This document shows positions 7,323-15,369 of a stretch of DNA of 42,292 bases, one piece after another. Origin of the DNA: a virus; IMG/VR virus record IMGVR_UViG_3300010399_000018, positions 1 through 42,292 of that record, one strand, 5' to 3'. How positions within the stretch are numbered: position 1 is the first letter of the stretch; every line of letters begins with the position of its first letter. The position numbers and the translations under genes were made by a program. The notes under the pieces were generated by a model. It was given only the letters and a program-made list of their open reading frames with translations, ran no database searches and was not told where the DNA came from.

Positions 7323-9348
7323 TTCGATCCGCGCCGCCATCCCGGACGGAAGCCTAAAGGTTTCCGAATGGGCCGAGCGTTACCGCATCTTGCCGCCACA
7401 GCGCGCGGACCGCTCCGGCCCCTGGTCGAACGCCGTCACCCCTCACCTACGCGAACCGATGGACACGGTTACTAATCCGGACGTCGAAGAGATCGACTTC
7501 ATGGCCTCGGCGCAAATTGCAAAGACTGAATTCCTGGTAAACGTCGCCGGTTACAAAATCCACATTGACCCAGGCCCGATCCTCTACGTCGCAGAAACCG
7601 AAGACAAAGCACAAGCCTGGTCGAAAGAATGTTTCACGCCGACGGTCCGCGTTACTCCGGAACTCCGCGCGCTCGTGAGCGAAGGCCGGTCGCGCGATAG
7701 CGAGAACACGATTTTCTATAAGACATTCCCCGGCGGCCACATCGCGATCGTCGCGGCCACGTCGCCGGCGAGTTTGTCATCGCGTCCCGTTCGCGATCTT
7801 CTGCTCGACGAATGCGACGCCTACAAGCCCACCGCCGAAGGCGATCCCGTCGAGCTCGCCGAAAAACGAACGACCACATTTTTCGCAAACAGAAAAATTA
7901 TCAAAGTCACGTCGCCGCGCGATCGCGAAACGTCCACGATCGAACCCGCCTATCTATCATCGGATCGAAGAAAGTATTTTGTTCCCTGCCCTCATTGTCT
8001 CGAGCCCCAGGTCCTCGCCTGGACAGAAGGCCGCTGCTGCTGCCCGAAACAGGACCCGGCCGAACGCTGCCACCTAAAACACGGTTTCGTTAAGTGGGAC
8101 CACGGCGATCCGCGGACCGCTTACTACATTTGCAAAAACGGTTGCGAAATTCTCCCGCACCTAAAGCCGCGAATGCTCGCCGCCGGAGAGTGGCGCGCGG
8201 AACGCGAGCTCCGCCGGCGCGCCGGCTTTTGGATTAACGAACTCTATTCGCCGTTTGTGACGTGGCCGGAAATGGCGGAGAAGTTTCTCGAAAAGAAAGA
8301 CGATCCGGAAAGCCTGAAAGTCTTCACGAATACATCGCTCGCCGAAACATGGGATCCGGTAACAGGACAAATCAACATTAAGGACCTCACGGACCGACAG
8401 GAGAGTTACCAGGAAGAAACGATCCCCGACGAAATTCTAATCCTGGTTGTCGGGATCGATATTCAGCGCGATCGAATCGAACTCGAAATAAAAGGTTACG
8501 GCGCCGGCTTTGAGAGCTGGGGAATAAAGTACCTGGTTCTATGGGGAAGCCCGGCGATGCCGGAGGTTTGGGACGAACTCTCGAAAGTTTTAACGACGCA
8601 CTTCAAGACCACCGCCGGCCGCGAGCTCCGGATCGCCGGCGCCGCGATCGACTCCGGAGACGGAGTACACACGAAAGACGTTTACAAGTTCTGCCGCGCG
8701 CATGGCCTCGGCATCTACAAAATCGGCGAGAAGAAATTCCGCGGCGCACTCACGTTTGCGATCAAGGGAGCAAACACACCAGGTAAACCGCTAGTCTCGA
8801 AACCAACCAAACAAGGCCGGCCGCCGATCTGGCTTTACACGATCGGAACCGGCGCCGCGAAGGACTCAATAGCCGGTCGCCTCGAGATTAAATTCAAGGA
8901 AGGAATACCGAAGCCCGGCGCCTGTCACTTCTCGAAAACTTATCCGGAAGCCTATTTCCAACACCTTCGATCGGAAAAACCGGTAACGCGGATCTGGCAT
9001 GGAAAAGCCGTTCGCTTTTGGGAGCCATTGAAGGAAGGAATCAGAAACGAGGGACTCGACTGTTTTGTTTACGCCGAGGCCGCCCTGCAAATCTATCTAC
9101 AAAAATTCCGCGTCAATCTGCGCCAGCTCCAGGAGAAAGCCGAGGCCGAACGAAAACGAATCGATGAGGAAAGGCAAAAAGCAAACGAGCCGCCCGCGGA
9201 ACCAGCGCCGCCGGCGATGGTTTTCGATCCGACGCTCGAGCCGGACGATGAAGACGAATTTATGATCAAGGTTCGACAGAAGCGCGGAGGCCGCCGCTTT
9301 ATCCCACGAACGAGCGGAAACTTTGTCACCGGCCGCGACGACGATTAA
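7288..9348 (+). CDS. large terminase subunit, lambda gpA family
   Basis: 686 residues, usual length for the family. An N-terminal EWAERYRILPP motif precedes the ATPase. The Walker-A-like segment is ASAQIAKTE (about 73-81) and Walker B is LLLDECDAY (171-179). A cysteine cluster (CPHC...CCCP...C) follows at about residues 230-280. The RNase-H-like nuclease begins with VVGIDIQRDRIELE and contains AAIDSGDGVHT, supplying acidic metal ligands. The C-terminus is highly charged, as expected for procapsid docking. It packages DNA into the head and cuts at cos. The P-loop glycine before Lys is Ala here (AKTE rather than GKTE), a deviation also seen, to my recollection, in other gpA homologues. Confidence 0.95.
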   Translation: MSSEQITNLFSDSIRAAIPDGSLKVSEWAERYRILPPQRADRSGPWSNAVTPHLREPMDTVTNPDVEEIDFMASAQIAKTEFLVNVAGYKIHIDPGPILYVAETEDKAQAWSKECFTPTVRVTPELRALVSEGRSRDSENTIFYKTFPGGHIAIVAATSPASLSSRPVRDLLLDECDAYKPTAEGDPVELAEKRTTTFFANRKIIKVTSPRDRETSTIEPAYLSSDRRKYFVPCPHCLEPQVLAWTEGRCCCPKQDPAERCHLKHGFVKWDHGDPRTAYYICKNGCEILPHLKPRMLAAGEWRAERELRRRAGFWINELYSPFVTWPEMAEKFLEKKDDPESLKVFTNTSLAETWDPVTGQINIKDLTDRQESYQEETIPDEILILVVGIDIQRDRIELEIKGYGAGFESWGIKYLVLWGSPAMPEVWDELSKVLTTHFKTTAGRELRIAGAAIDSGDGVHTKDVYKFCRAHGLGIYKIGEKKFRGALTFAIKGANTPGKPLVSKPTKQGRPPIWLYTIGTGAAKDSIAGRLEIKFKEGIPKPGACHFSKTYPEAYFQHLRSEKPVTRIWHGKAVRFWEPLKEGIRNEGLDCFVYAEAALQIYLQKFRVNLRQLQEKAEAERKRIDEERQKANEPPAEPAPPAMVFDPTLEPDDEDEFMIKVRQKRGGRRFIPRTSGNFVTGRDDD

Positions 9349-9516
9349 CGGGAGCCTATTAGATCTTTATGAAATAAAAGAACGAAAACATTTCAGCCTT
9401 TTTCAGTGCGAACGCTCGCAGCCCAAATTAACCGCGCGCCAACGTGCGATAGTTTGAAACGGGCCAGCCCGTCCCACCGGCGCGCCGAAACTTCACCGGC
9501 CGCCCAAAACCTCCAA
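9349..9516. other. gap between terminase and gpW-like gene
   Basis: About 168 bp without a convincing gene. The first half is AT-rich. Near 9459-9472 there is a 6-bp inverted repeat (ACGGGC-CA-GCCCGT). An in-frame upstream ATG at 9406 would extend the next protein, but the added residues look non-conserved. Nothing else is recognisable. Confidence 0.5.
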
Positions 9517-10089
9517 ATGTCCATCGACCGCCTCACTTACGAACCTAGTGAATTCACGATCGGCGAAACTCTCGCCTGGTCCAAATCCTTCGCTAACTAC
9601 TCCGCGGCCGATGGATGGCTGCTTACCTATTATTTTCGCGGCCCCTCAACGTTCGACGTTGTCGCCACAGCCAACGGAACAGAATTCGACGTCGACGTGG
9701 CCGCCACCGTCACGGCCGCTAAACAAGCCGGACTCTACTTCTGGCAAGCGTGGTTATCCAAAGGAACCGACAAAGTTCGCGTCGCCACCGGTAGAACCAA
9801 CGCCGTCGCCGGTTTACCCACTGCCACGGCCGGTTTTGACGGAAGAAGCGACGCCGAAAAATTACTCGCTGCGATCGACGCCCTGCTCGAAGGAAAAGCA
9901 ACGGTCGACCAGCAGGAATACACGATCGGCGCCGGCGGATCACAACAGCAACTCCGGAAGATTCCCATTCCCGATTTACTCGAGCTGCGAAAACACTACG
10001 CCGCAATCGTTGCCGGTGAACGACGAAAACGAAACCGCCGCGGCCTCGGCCGAACAATCCGCATTCAATTCGACCCATCGAGAAGTTAA
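9517..10089 (+). CDS. gpW-like head-tail joining protein with N-terminal beta domain
   Basis: 190 residues from the ATG at 9517 (MSIDRLTYEP). An alternative start at 9406 adds 37 residues. The first 110 residues look like a beta-sandwich. The last 75 residues (AEKLLAAIDALLEG ... EYTIGAGGSQQQLRKI ... LLELRKHYAAIVAGER) have the helix-hairpin-helix pattern of gpW-type connector proteins that sit between terminase and portal genes in lambda-like phages. It probably contributes to the head-completion ring. No Shine-Dalgarno is evident at 9517, so the start is less certain than the gene. Confidence 0.7.
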   Translation: MSIDRLTYEPSEFTIGETLAWSKSFANYSAADGWLLTYYFRGPSTFDVVATANGTEFDVDVAATVTAAKQAGLYFWQAWLSKGTDKVRVATGRTNAVAGLPTATAGFDGRSDAEKLLAAIDALLEGKATVDQQEYTIGAGGSQQQLRKIPIPDLLELRKHYAAIVAGERRKRNRRGLGRTIRIQFDPSRS

Positions 10090-11619
10090 ATGCAAGCCCT
10101 CAATTTAGACCTCGAGCCAATGTCGCAGATCGTTAAGGAGCGCAAACAGCGCGAAGAGAAACAACGTCTGCGCGCCATCAAACGAGCCTCGCGAACTTAT
10201 AACGTCGGCCGCGTCGATCGACTGAATCACAGTTTCGGAAGTCTGCGAATTAGCCAACGATACGAGACACAACGAAAGCTAAGAGATATTCGGTTTCGAA
10301 TGCGCGAGCTCGCGCGGAACTCCGATCACTTCAAAAAGTTTTTGTCTCTGGTCCGAAATAACGTCGCCGGTCCTTACGGAATGAAGTTACAGGTTCAGGG
10401 ACCGGACGAAGCAAAAAACAAAGAGATCGAAAAGGCCTGGTCGGTTTGGTCGCATCCGGAACACGCGAGTGCCTCCGGCCGGCTTTCACTGACCGCGATC
10501 CTCCGCCGGCTTGTCACCGGTTGCGCGCGCGACGGCGAGAGCATGGTCCGCGAGATCTACACCGGCCGCTTTGGTTACTCGCTTCGCTTTGTTGACGTCG
10601 CCTGGTTAGATGAAACGTTCAACGAAACACGCGGCGCGCGGCGCGTGATTATGTCAGTCGAGATCGATGACAACGAGCGCCCGACTAATTACTACTTCAC
10701 ACCACCGCCCGAGCAAGCTCGCCCACCCGCCTCCGAACAAATCAGACAACGAACGCCGATTCCAGCAAACGAGATCCATCACGTCTATTTGCCGGACGAT
10801 GAGAACTCGATCGACGACACGCTCACGCGCGGAATTCCGTGGGGCCACACTGCCGCACTCTCGCTTTTCAATCTCGATCAGAGTGACGAAGCCGCGCTCT
10901 ATGCACTGCGCGCCGGCGCGTCGAAGATGGGATTTTTTGTTCAAGAAAAAGGCGACGGCACGATCGGCACCGACGACGATCCGGAAGATGCACCACACCC
11001 CGCGCTAATTAACCACTTCGAACCGGGAACGTTCGAAGAGCTGCCGCCTGGTTATAGGTTCGAGGCCTTTAATCCGGACACACCGACAGAAGGACACACG
11101 CCGTTCGCAAAATACCTCGTTCGCCGCGTCGCCTCCGGCCTCGACGTTTCTTACACGTCACTCGCAAGCGACCTCGAGGGAGTGAATCTGTCTTCAATTC
11201 GCGCCGGACTATTGGAAGAGCGCGAAGCCTGGAAGGCAATACAGGAATTCATAATCGACAGTTTCTTACGGCCGGTTTATCGAAACTGGCTACGCGCGGC
11301 CGTGCTGAATAAACAGATCAGACTCTCGGCCCAGGAGCTGCTCGAATACTTAGAACCAAAATTCCAGCCCAAACGCTGGCAACTCACCGAACCGCTAAAA
11401 GAAATTCAGGCCAAGAAGATCGCGATCGATATCGGCCTGGACACGATCACCGACGGCCTCGCAGAAATGGGAGAGGACCTCGACGAGACGTTCGAGAAGC
11501 GCGCGCGCGAATTGAAACTCGCCGAGAAACTCGGAATCCCGCTTTCACTCGATCCGAACGCCCAAATCATCGACGATGGAGAAGAAGACCCGCCACCGGC
11601 CAAAAAGAAGCCAACCTAA
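10090..11619 (+). CDS. portal protein, lambda gpB family
   Basis: 509 residues. The N-terminal R-rich helix and the segment with FRMRELARNSDHFKKF and VRNNVAG are characteristic of lambda-type portals. The wing/stem region has a CARDGESMVREIY strand, VDVAWLDE and the conserved LASDLEGVNLSSIRAGLLEERE stretch near residue 370. The C-terminal FLRPVYRNWL helix follows. It forms the dodecameric DNA channel at one capsid vertex, docks TerL during packaging and connects to the gpW/FII-like proteins. It follows the gpW-like gene directly and precedes the protease-capsid fusion, a canonical order. Confidence 0.93.
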   Translation: MQALNLDLEPMSQIVKERKQREEKQRLRAIKRASRTYNVGRVDRLNHSFGSLRISQRYETQRKLRDIRFRMRELARNSDHFKKFLSLVRNNVAGPYGMKLQVQGPDEAKNKEIEKAWSVWSHPEHASASGRLSLTAILRRLVTGCARDGESMVREIYTGRFGYSLRFVDVAWLDETFNETRGARRVIMSVEIDDNERPTNYYFTPPPEQARPPASEQIRQRTPIPANEIHHVYLPDDENSIDDTLTRGIPWGHTAALSLFNLDQSDEAALYALRAGASKMGFFVQEKGDGTIGTDDDPEDAPHPALINHFEPGTFEELPPGYRFEAFNPDTPTEGHTPFAKYLVRRVASGLDVSYTSLASDLEGVNLSSIRAGLLEEREAWKAIQEFIIDSFLRPVYRNWLRAAVLNKQIRLSAQELLEYLEPKFQPKRWQLTEPLKEIQAKKIAIDIGLDTITDGLAEMGEDLDETFEKRARELKLAEKLGIPLSLDPNAQIIDDGEEDPPPAKKKPT

Positions 11620-11691
11620 AAATAACCTCCGGAGTCTCCCCTAACATTCTCTTCGGACCCAGGACGGCCACCCGCGGCGCCTGTCAAAGCC

Positions 11692-11709
11692 GAGCGGCTC
11701 TCACCGCTC
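11692..11709 (+). promoter_or_regulatory. small hairpin before the capsid gene
   Basis: A 6-bp GC-rich stem (GAGCGG / CCGCTC) with a 6-base loop ends 12 bp upstream of the protease-capsid start. There is no U-tract, so it is more likely an mRNA stability or translation element than a terminator. No clear ribosome-binding site precedes 11722. Confidence 0.35.
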
Positions 11710-11721
11710 CCCTCAGTTTCA

Positions 11722-13761
11722 ATGCCACTCACCACCGCACAAACCGCCGATATCCGCCAACTCGTGGGCCAAACGGTTGAACGCGCTTTCTCTGTAGAGC
11801 GCGCCAAAGTCGATCTCGATAATCGCACCGTCGAAGTCGCCTTTTCGTCCGAAACCCCGGTCGAAAACTGGTTTGGTTACGAAATCCTCGATCACGGGCC
11901 CGATGCTTGTGATCTCTCCCGCCTCAACGGACGCGGCGCCGTCCTGGTCTGTCACGATCGTTACGATCAAGTCGGAGTAACCGACACCGCCCGCGTCGAT
12001 AAAGATCGCATGGGCCGCGCAATGGTTCGCTTCTCTCGCAGCGACCGCGGCGCCGAGATCATGAATGACGTTAACGACGGCATTCGCACCACGATCAGCG
12101 TTCGCTATATCCGCAACGCAATGATTCTCGAAAAGGACGGTACCGACGAAACGATGCCGACCTATCGCACAACCAAGTGGACGCCCCTGGAGATCTCGTT
12201 CGAACCGATCCCGGCAGATGAAGCCGCCGGCGTCGGCCGCACCCGCACCGACCGAACTTTTAATCACGGCGCCTTCACGCCGGAAGAACTCGACGCCCTG
12301 CGCGAGTTACTCACACCCAAAACCCCGCCGGCGCCGGATAGTGCAGACGTCCGCACCGCTCCCGATCCCGCCTCAACTACTGAAAGGAACCTCGATCCCA
12401 TCATGGCTACAGAAGCCCCCACCCCCACCCCGAGCGGCAATACCGTTGCCCGCGAGATCATCGAATTAGGCGACCTGGTAGGACTGCGCGACTTCGCCGT
12501 CGACCTCAGTCTCGAGAAAGACATCACGCTCGAGTCAGCGCGCGAAAAGATCGCCGCGAAGAGAAAAGACGGACAGAAGCCCACTCCACAAAAGACCGCC
12601 GAGGAAATCTCCCGCGAACGTAGTCCGGAAGATACCGGCGTTCAGTTTCCCTATGCGTCGAAGCCGCGCTTTTTCAAAGGCGCGACCACCGCAGAGGCAG
12701 CGCGAAAAGCCTATCGCTTCGGCAAATGGCTTTTGGCTGGTCCACTCGGAAACGCAGAGGCGCGCAAATACTGCCAGGAGAACGGCATCCCCGTCGTTAT
12801 CGAACGCACACAGCAGGAAGGAAACAACGTTACCGGCGGTTTCCTGGTCCCGCATGAATTCGGCAACGACATGATCGACCTCAAAGAAGAGTACGGCGAT
12901 TTTCGAAAGTTCACGAACGTCGTACCAATGGCCGGCGACACCAAGAGCGAGCCGCGCCGTCAGGGAGGTTTGGTCTTCCGCTTTGTCGGTGAATCAGAAG
13001 CCGGCACCGTCGACGATCTGGCATGGGGCAATGTGTTGTTAAGCGCGAAGAAAGGAATGTGTCTCGCGCGCATCAGCTCCGAACTCAACGAAGATTCGCT
13101 CATCAATACCGCCGATCGAAACTTCTATGAAATGTCCTACGCGCAAGCAGTCAAAGAGGACGAATGCGGTTTCAACGGCGATGGCAGCGCCACACACGGC
13201 GGCATGGTCGGCGTTCGCCAGGCCTTAAAAGGTTTGAGCGGAACGATCGCCAACATTGCCGGCCTGGTCGTCGCGAGCGGCACCGGTTACGCGACCAGCT
13301 ATAACTCGATCGTGCTAGGCGATCTCAGCAAAGTAAAAGGCCGACTGCCGAAGTACGCGATCAAACGTGGACCTCGCTGGTTTATGAGCCAAACACTTTG
13401 GGCCGAGAAGATCGAAGCGATTGCACTTGCCGGCGGAGGCGTGACCTCTACCGAAATCGCGAACGGAGCGCCGCCGCGACTGCTCGGTTATCCGGTCGAA
13501 ATCTGTCAGGCGATGCCGAGCGTTTCGGACGTGAGCCAAGTCGCTATTCTGTTCGGCGCCCTCGATCTTGGATCGATGCTTGGCGATCGTCGTCAAATGG
13601 CCTTCGCACTCTCAGAACATTCCCGATTCGCGAACGACGAGATCGAACTCCGCGGAACCGCGCGCTTCGACGTTGTCGTTCACGACGTAGGCAATGCTTC
13701 CGCGACCGCTTCGCTACGTGTACCAGGTCCGATCGTCGGATTGATTACCGCTGCGTCGTAA
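11722..13761 (+). CDS. prohead protease-major capsid protein fusion (HK97 fold)
   Basis: 679 residues. Residues 1-180 are an S78/U35-type prohead protease: H78 in LVCHDRYDQVG, S126 in TTISVRYI, and the PLEISFEPIPAD motif supplying the third position. A Pro/Thr-rich linker (about 200-230) contains a dispersed palindrome. Residues about 235-300 resemble a helical delta/scaffold domain. From about residue 365 (GGFLVPHEFGNDMIDL, the N-arm) to the end is an HK97-fold capsid protein with E-loop, P-domain and A-domain segments such as VKGRLPKYAIKRGPRWFMS. The protease should cut itself and the scaffold away during maturation. A ribosome-binding site and ATG lie inside the linker (see 12381). Confidence 0.93.
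   Translation: MPLTTAQTADIRQLVGQTVERAFSVERAKVDLDNRTVEVAFSSETPVENWFGYEILDHGPDACDLSRLNGRGAVLVCHDRYDQVGVTDTARVDKDRMGRAMVRFSRSDRGAEIMNDVNDGIRTTISVRYIRNAMILEKDGTDETMPTYRTTKWTPLEISFEPIPADEAAGVGRTRTDRTFNHGAFTPEELDALRELLTPKTPPAPDSADVRTAPDPASTTERNLDPIMATEAPTPTPSGNTVAREIIELGDLVGLRDFAVDLSLEKDITLESAREKIAAKRKDGQKPTPQKTAEEISRERSPEDTGVQFPYASKPRFFKGATTAEAARKAYRFGKWLLAGPLGNAEARKYCQENGIPVVIERTQQEGNNVTGGFLVPHEFGNDMIDLKEEYGDFRKFTNVVPMAGDTKSEPRRQGGLVFRFVGESEAGTVDDLAWGNVLLSAKKGMCLARISSELNEDSLINTADRNFYEMSYAQAVKEDECGFNGDGSATHGGMVGVRQALKGLSGTIANIAGLVVASGTGYATSYNSIVLGDLSKVKGRLPKYAIKRGPRWFMSQTLWAEKIEAIALAGGGVTSTEIANGAPPRLLGYPVEICQAMPSVSDVSQVAILFGALDLGSMLGDRRQMAFALSEHSRFANDEIELRGTARFDVVVHDVGNASATASLRVPGPIVGLITAAS
12340..12357. 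repeat. dispersed palindrome copy 2
   Basis: AGTGCAGACGTCCGCACC, identical over 18 bp to the copy at 3059. It lies in the linker between the protease and scaffold/capsid parts of the fusion gene, read as Ser-Ala-Asp-Val-Arg-Thr. Confidence 0.9.
12381..12405 (+). promoter_or_regulatory. internal ribosome-binding site and in-frame ATG in the capsid fusion
   Basis: GAAAGGA at 12382-12388 lies 14 bases before an in-frame ATG at 12403 (codon 228 of the fusion). Translation from here would give a 452-residue scaffold-capsid product without the protease, allowing excess capsid protein relative to protease. The principle resembles the nested starts in lambda C/Nu3. The spacing is longer than ideal, so efficiency is uncertain. 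Confidence 0.5.
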
Positions 13762-13775
13762 GCCTCCGGAGAAAC

Positions 13776-13799
13776 GGGAGCGGAACTTCACGCGCTCCC
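13776..13799 (+). terminator. hairpin after the capsid gene, candidate attenuator
   Basis: A 7-bp stem GGGAGCG / CGCTCCC with a 10-base loop begins 15 bp after the capsid stop. Only a weak U-rich stretch (ATTCTCT) follows, so at most partial termination or 3'-end protection of the capsid mRNA is likely. Confidence 0.45.
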
Positions 13800-13842
13800 A
13801 TTCTCTGCCCCGCTCAACTTCAAACGAAGGAACCTCAGAACA

Positions 13843-14265
13843 ATGATTCACGCACAAGACGCAAAATATTTCGCGGTCTTACCTCCAATCTCCGTCGCCG
13901 GCGGCGCCACCGCAACCACTATCGAACTCGACACCCTCGGCTATGACTACGTCGAGCTCCTGGTGCAATCCGGTCTAGTCGGCGCGAACGGCGTCGCCAC
14001 GATCAAGGTACAGGAGAGCGATGTTTCCGGATCCGGACAAGTGGACGTAACCGGCCTCAGTTTCACCGCCCTGGTCGACGCGGACGACGGCAAAATCCTC
14101 GGCGCGTTTATTGATGTGAAAAAGCGAAAGCGTTACCTCACGCTCGTTATAACCAACGGCGCGACCAATGCTTCCGTAATGTCTGCGATCGCGCGCCTCA
14201 GTCGAGCCGCACAGTCACCGACCACAGCAACCGAGCGCGGCCTCCAGGAACAGAAGATCGTCTAA
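13843..14265 (+). CDS. capsid decoration/head accessory protein candidate
   Basis: 140 residues with a GAAGGA ribosome site upstream. It is predicted all-beta with repeated short strands (IELDTLGYDYVELLVQSG, TIKVQESDVSGSG, KRYLTLVITNG) and a helical C-terminus. Small beta proteins with a 'DTLGYDYVE' type strand and 'IKVQESD' motif immediately after the major capsid gene are common in siphoviruses and are usually annotated as head decoration or minor capsid proteins. Function is inferred from position and fold. A three-way-junction RNA candidate follows immediately downstream. Confidence 0.6.
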   Translation: MIHAQDAKYFAVLPPISVAGGATATTIELDTLGYDYVELLVQSGLVGANGVATIKVQESDVSGSGQVDVTGLSFTALVDADDGKILGAFIDVKKRKRYLTLVITNGATNASVMSAIARLSRAAQSPTTATERGLQEQKIV

Positions 14266-14272
14266 ACCAACC

Positions 14273-14349
14273 TTGTCCCGTCGCTGCCTATAGCGCGGCG
14301 TAACCCGCCGCCGCCGTTTCGCTCCTTAACGGCTGCATCGACGGGACAA
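14273..14349 (+). ncRNA. candidate structured RNA: three-way junction between head genes
   Basis: A perfect 11-bp closing stem pairs 14273-14283 with 14339-14349. Enclosed are hairpin A (14295-14300 with 14306-14311, six G-C-rich pairs, loop TAACC) and hairpin B (14313-14318 with 14328-14333, six pairs, 9-base loop). The whole is 77 nt and fills most of the 103-bp gap between the decoration gene and the next gene. It lacks tRNA landmarks (no T-loop, wrong acceptor length). It could be an mRNA processing or attenuation element or a genuine small RNA. Confidence 0.5.
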
Positions 14350-14368
14350 ACCCCAAAGATCGAACACC

Positions 14369-14587
14369 ATGCCACACGACAAAAACGGCCAACAAATCAG
14401 CGTCGGCGACGACGTCTTAATCCGCGCCACAGTTACCAGCGTTTCACCCGGCGAAGAGTATTGCAACGTCAACCTCGAGACGGTCGAACCGATGTTCCCC
14501 GGCGAACACAAAACGCCGATCGTGCTCAACGCTCGCCAGGTCGAGAAGTATTTCGCGCAGGAAGTAACGCTCGAACTGAAACGGTAA
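14369..14587 (+). CDS. small KOW/SH3-like head-tail region protein
   Basis: 72 residues. The sequence begins MPHDKNGQQISVGDDVLI and continues with VTSVSPGEEYCNVNLETVE, an SH3/KOW-like small barrel pattern frequently met in siphovirus head-tail regions. It has no ribosome-binding site of note but sits 3 bp upstream of the next gene. The precise role is unknown. A small structural or assembly factor is likely from context. Confidence 0.65.
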   Translation: MPHDKNGQQISVGDDVLIRATVTSVSPGEEYCNVNLETVEPMFPGEHKTPIVLNARQVEKYFAQEVTLELKR

Positions 14588-14590
14588 CGA

Positions 14591-14899
14591 ATGGCCTTCG
14601 ACAACAACCCCGCGCAGTTCTTTGACACTAAAAACGGCTTCGCCAAAGAGGCAACATTCAAGAATGCCGCCGGCGATGTAATCCGCGTCGCTAATGTGAT
14701 CTTCAACGACGCGATCAACTTTGTGCCGGTCTTCGACCAATCGATCCAGAAACCGCTTCCCTTTATTCACTGTGTAAGCGCCGACCTTGAAGACGTCGAC
14801 AGCACCTGCACGGTAGAGATCGCCGGCGTCAGTTATCGAATGCAGCCCGCCGAACACTTCGGCGCCACCGGGACCGCCCTGGTTCAACTAAACAAATGA
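14591..14899 (+). CDS. head-tail joining protein candidate (FII-like)
   Basis: 102 residues with a beta-rich C-terminal half (IHCVSADLEDVDSTCTVEIAGVSYRM) and a closing EHFGATGTALVQL strand. Small proteins with an 'i.v..adv......t..i.G..y.v....dg.G....l' pattern between capsid and tail-terminator genes correspond to lambda FII/HK97 gp9-type connector proteins, which form the interface where the tail docks. Assignment is by position, size and pattern. The stop overlaps the next ATG (ATGA), indicating coupling. Confidence 0.6.
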   Translation: MAFDNNPAQFFDTKNGFAKEATFKNAAGDVIRVANVIFNDAINFVPVFDQSIQKPLPFIHCVSADLEDVDSTCTVEIAGVSYRMQPAEHFGATGTALVQLNK

Positions 14900-15336
14900 T
14901 TCTCCGCCGCGAACTAGTCGACGAACAAAAAACCCGCTTCGCTACCATCACCACAGCGAACGGCTACAACTTCACCGTAAAGACCGTCGCGGAGTTTCAG
15001 ACCACGCCAGTCGAAGACGCCCAACTGCCGGCGATCTTCATTTTCGATTACGACGACACAAAGCGACCCGACGATCCGAACTCCGGAACGAACACATGGG
15101 ACCTCAACATGACGGTCGACTTTTTGCTCAACGAAGCCGCGCAGACTTCCGAGAATGCCGATAAGGCAATCGAGGATTTTATTAGAGCCGTTCGCGTGGA
15201 TCCCCGATGGGGCCAACGCGCGCGGCGAACTGAAGAAGTGAGCTATTCGAAAAGACTCGATCCCTCCGGCGCCCGCGTCGCAGGAGTGCAAATTAAATAC
15301 AAGATCGTGACTAGCCGAAGGCCCTTCACAAACTAA
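14896..15336 (+). CDS. tail terminator protein candidate (gpU-like)
   Basis: 146 residues. The pattern is an N-terminal helix, LPAIFIFDYDD strand, WDLNMTVDFLLNE strand, a helix with NADKAIEDFIRAV, and a C-terminal strand with RVAGVQIKYKIVT. It is the alpha/beta fold expected of lambda gpU-like tail terminators that cap the tail tube before head joining. Its place directly upstream of the major tail protein supports this. It is coupled by ATGA overlap to the preceding gene. Confidence 0.7.
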   Translation: MILRRELVDEQKTRFATITTANGYNFTVKTVAEFQTTPVEDAQLPAIFIFDYDDTKRPDDPNSGTNTWDLNMTVDFLLNEAAQTSENADKAIEDFIRAVRVDPRWGQRARRTEEVSYSKRLDPSGARVAGVQIKYKIVTSRRPFTN

Positions 15337-15369
15337 CTCACACCCACCAAAAGCAAAGGAACCCCGCTC

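Noticed and set aside
14273-14349. tRNA gene
   Set aside because: Length is right, but there is no T-loop sequence, no anticodon arm of correct size and the closing stem is 11 bp, so it is not a tRNA.
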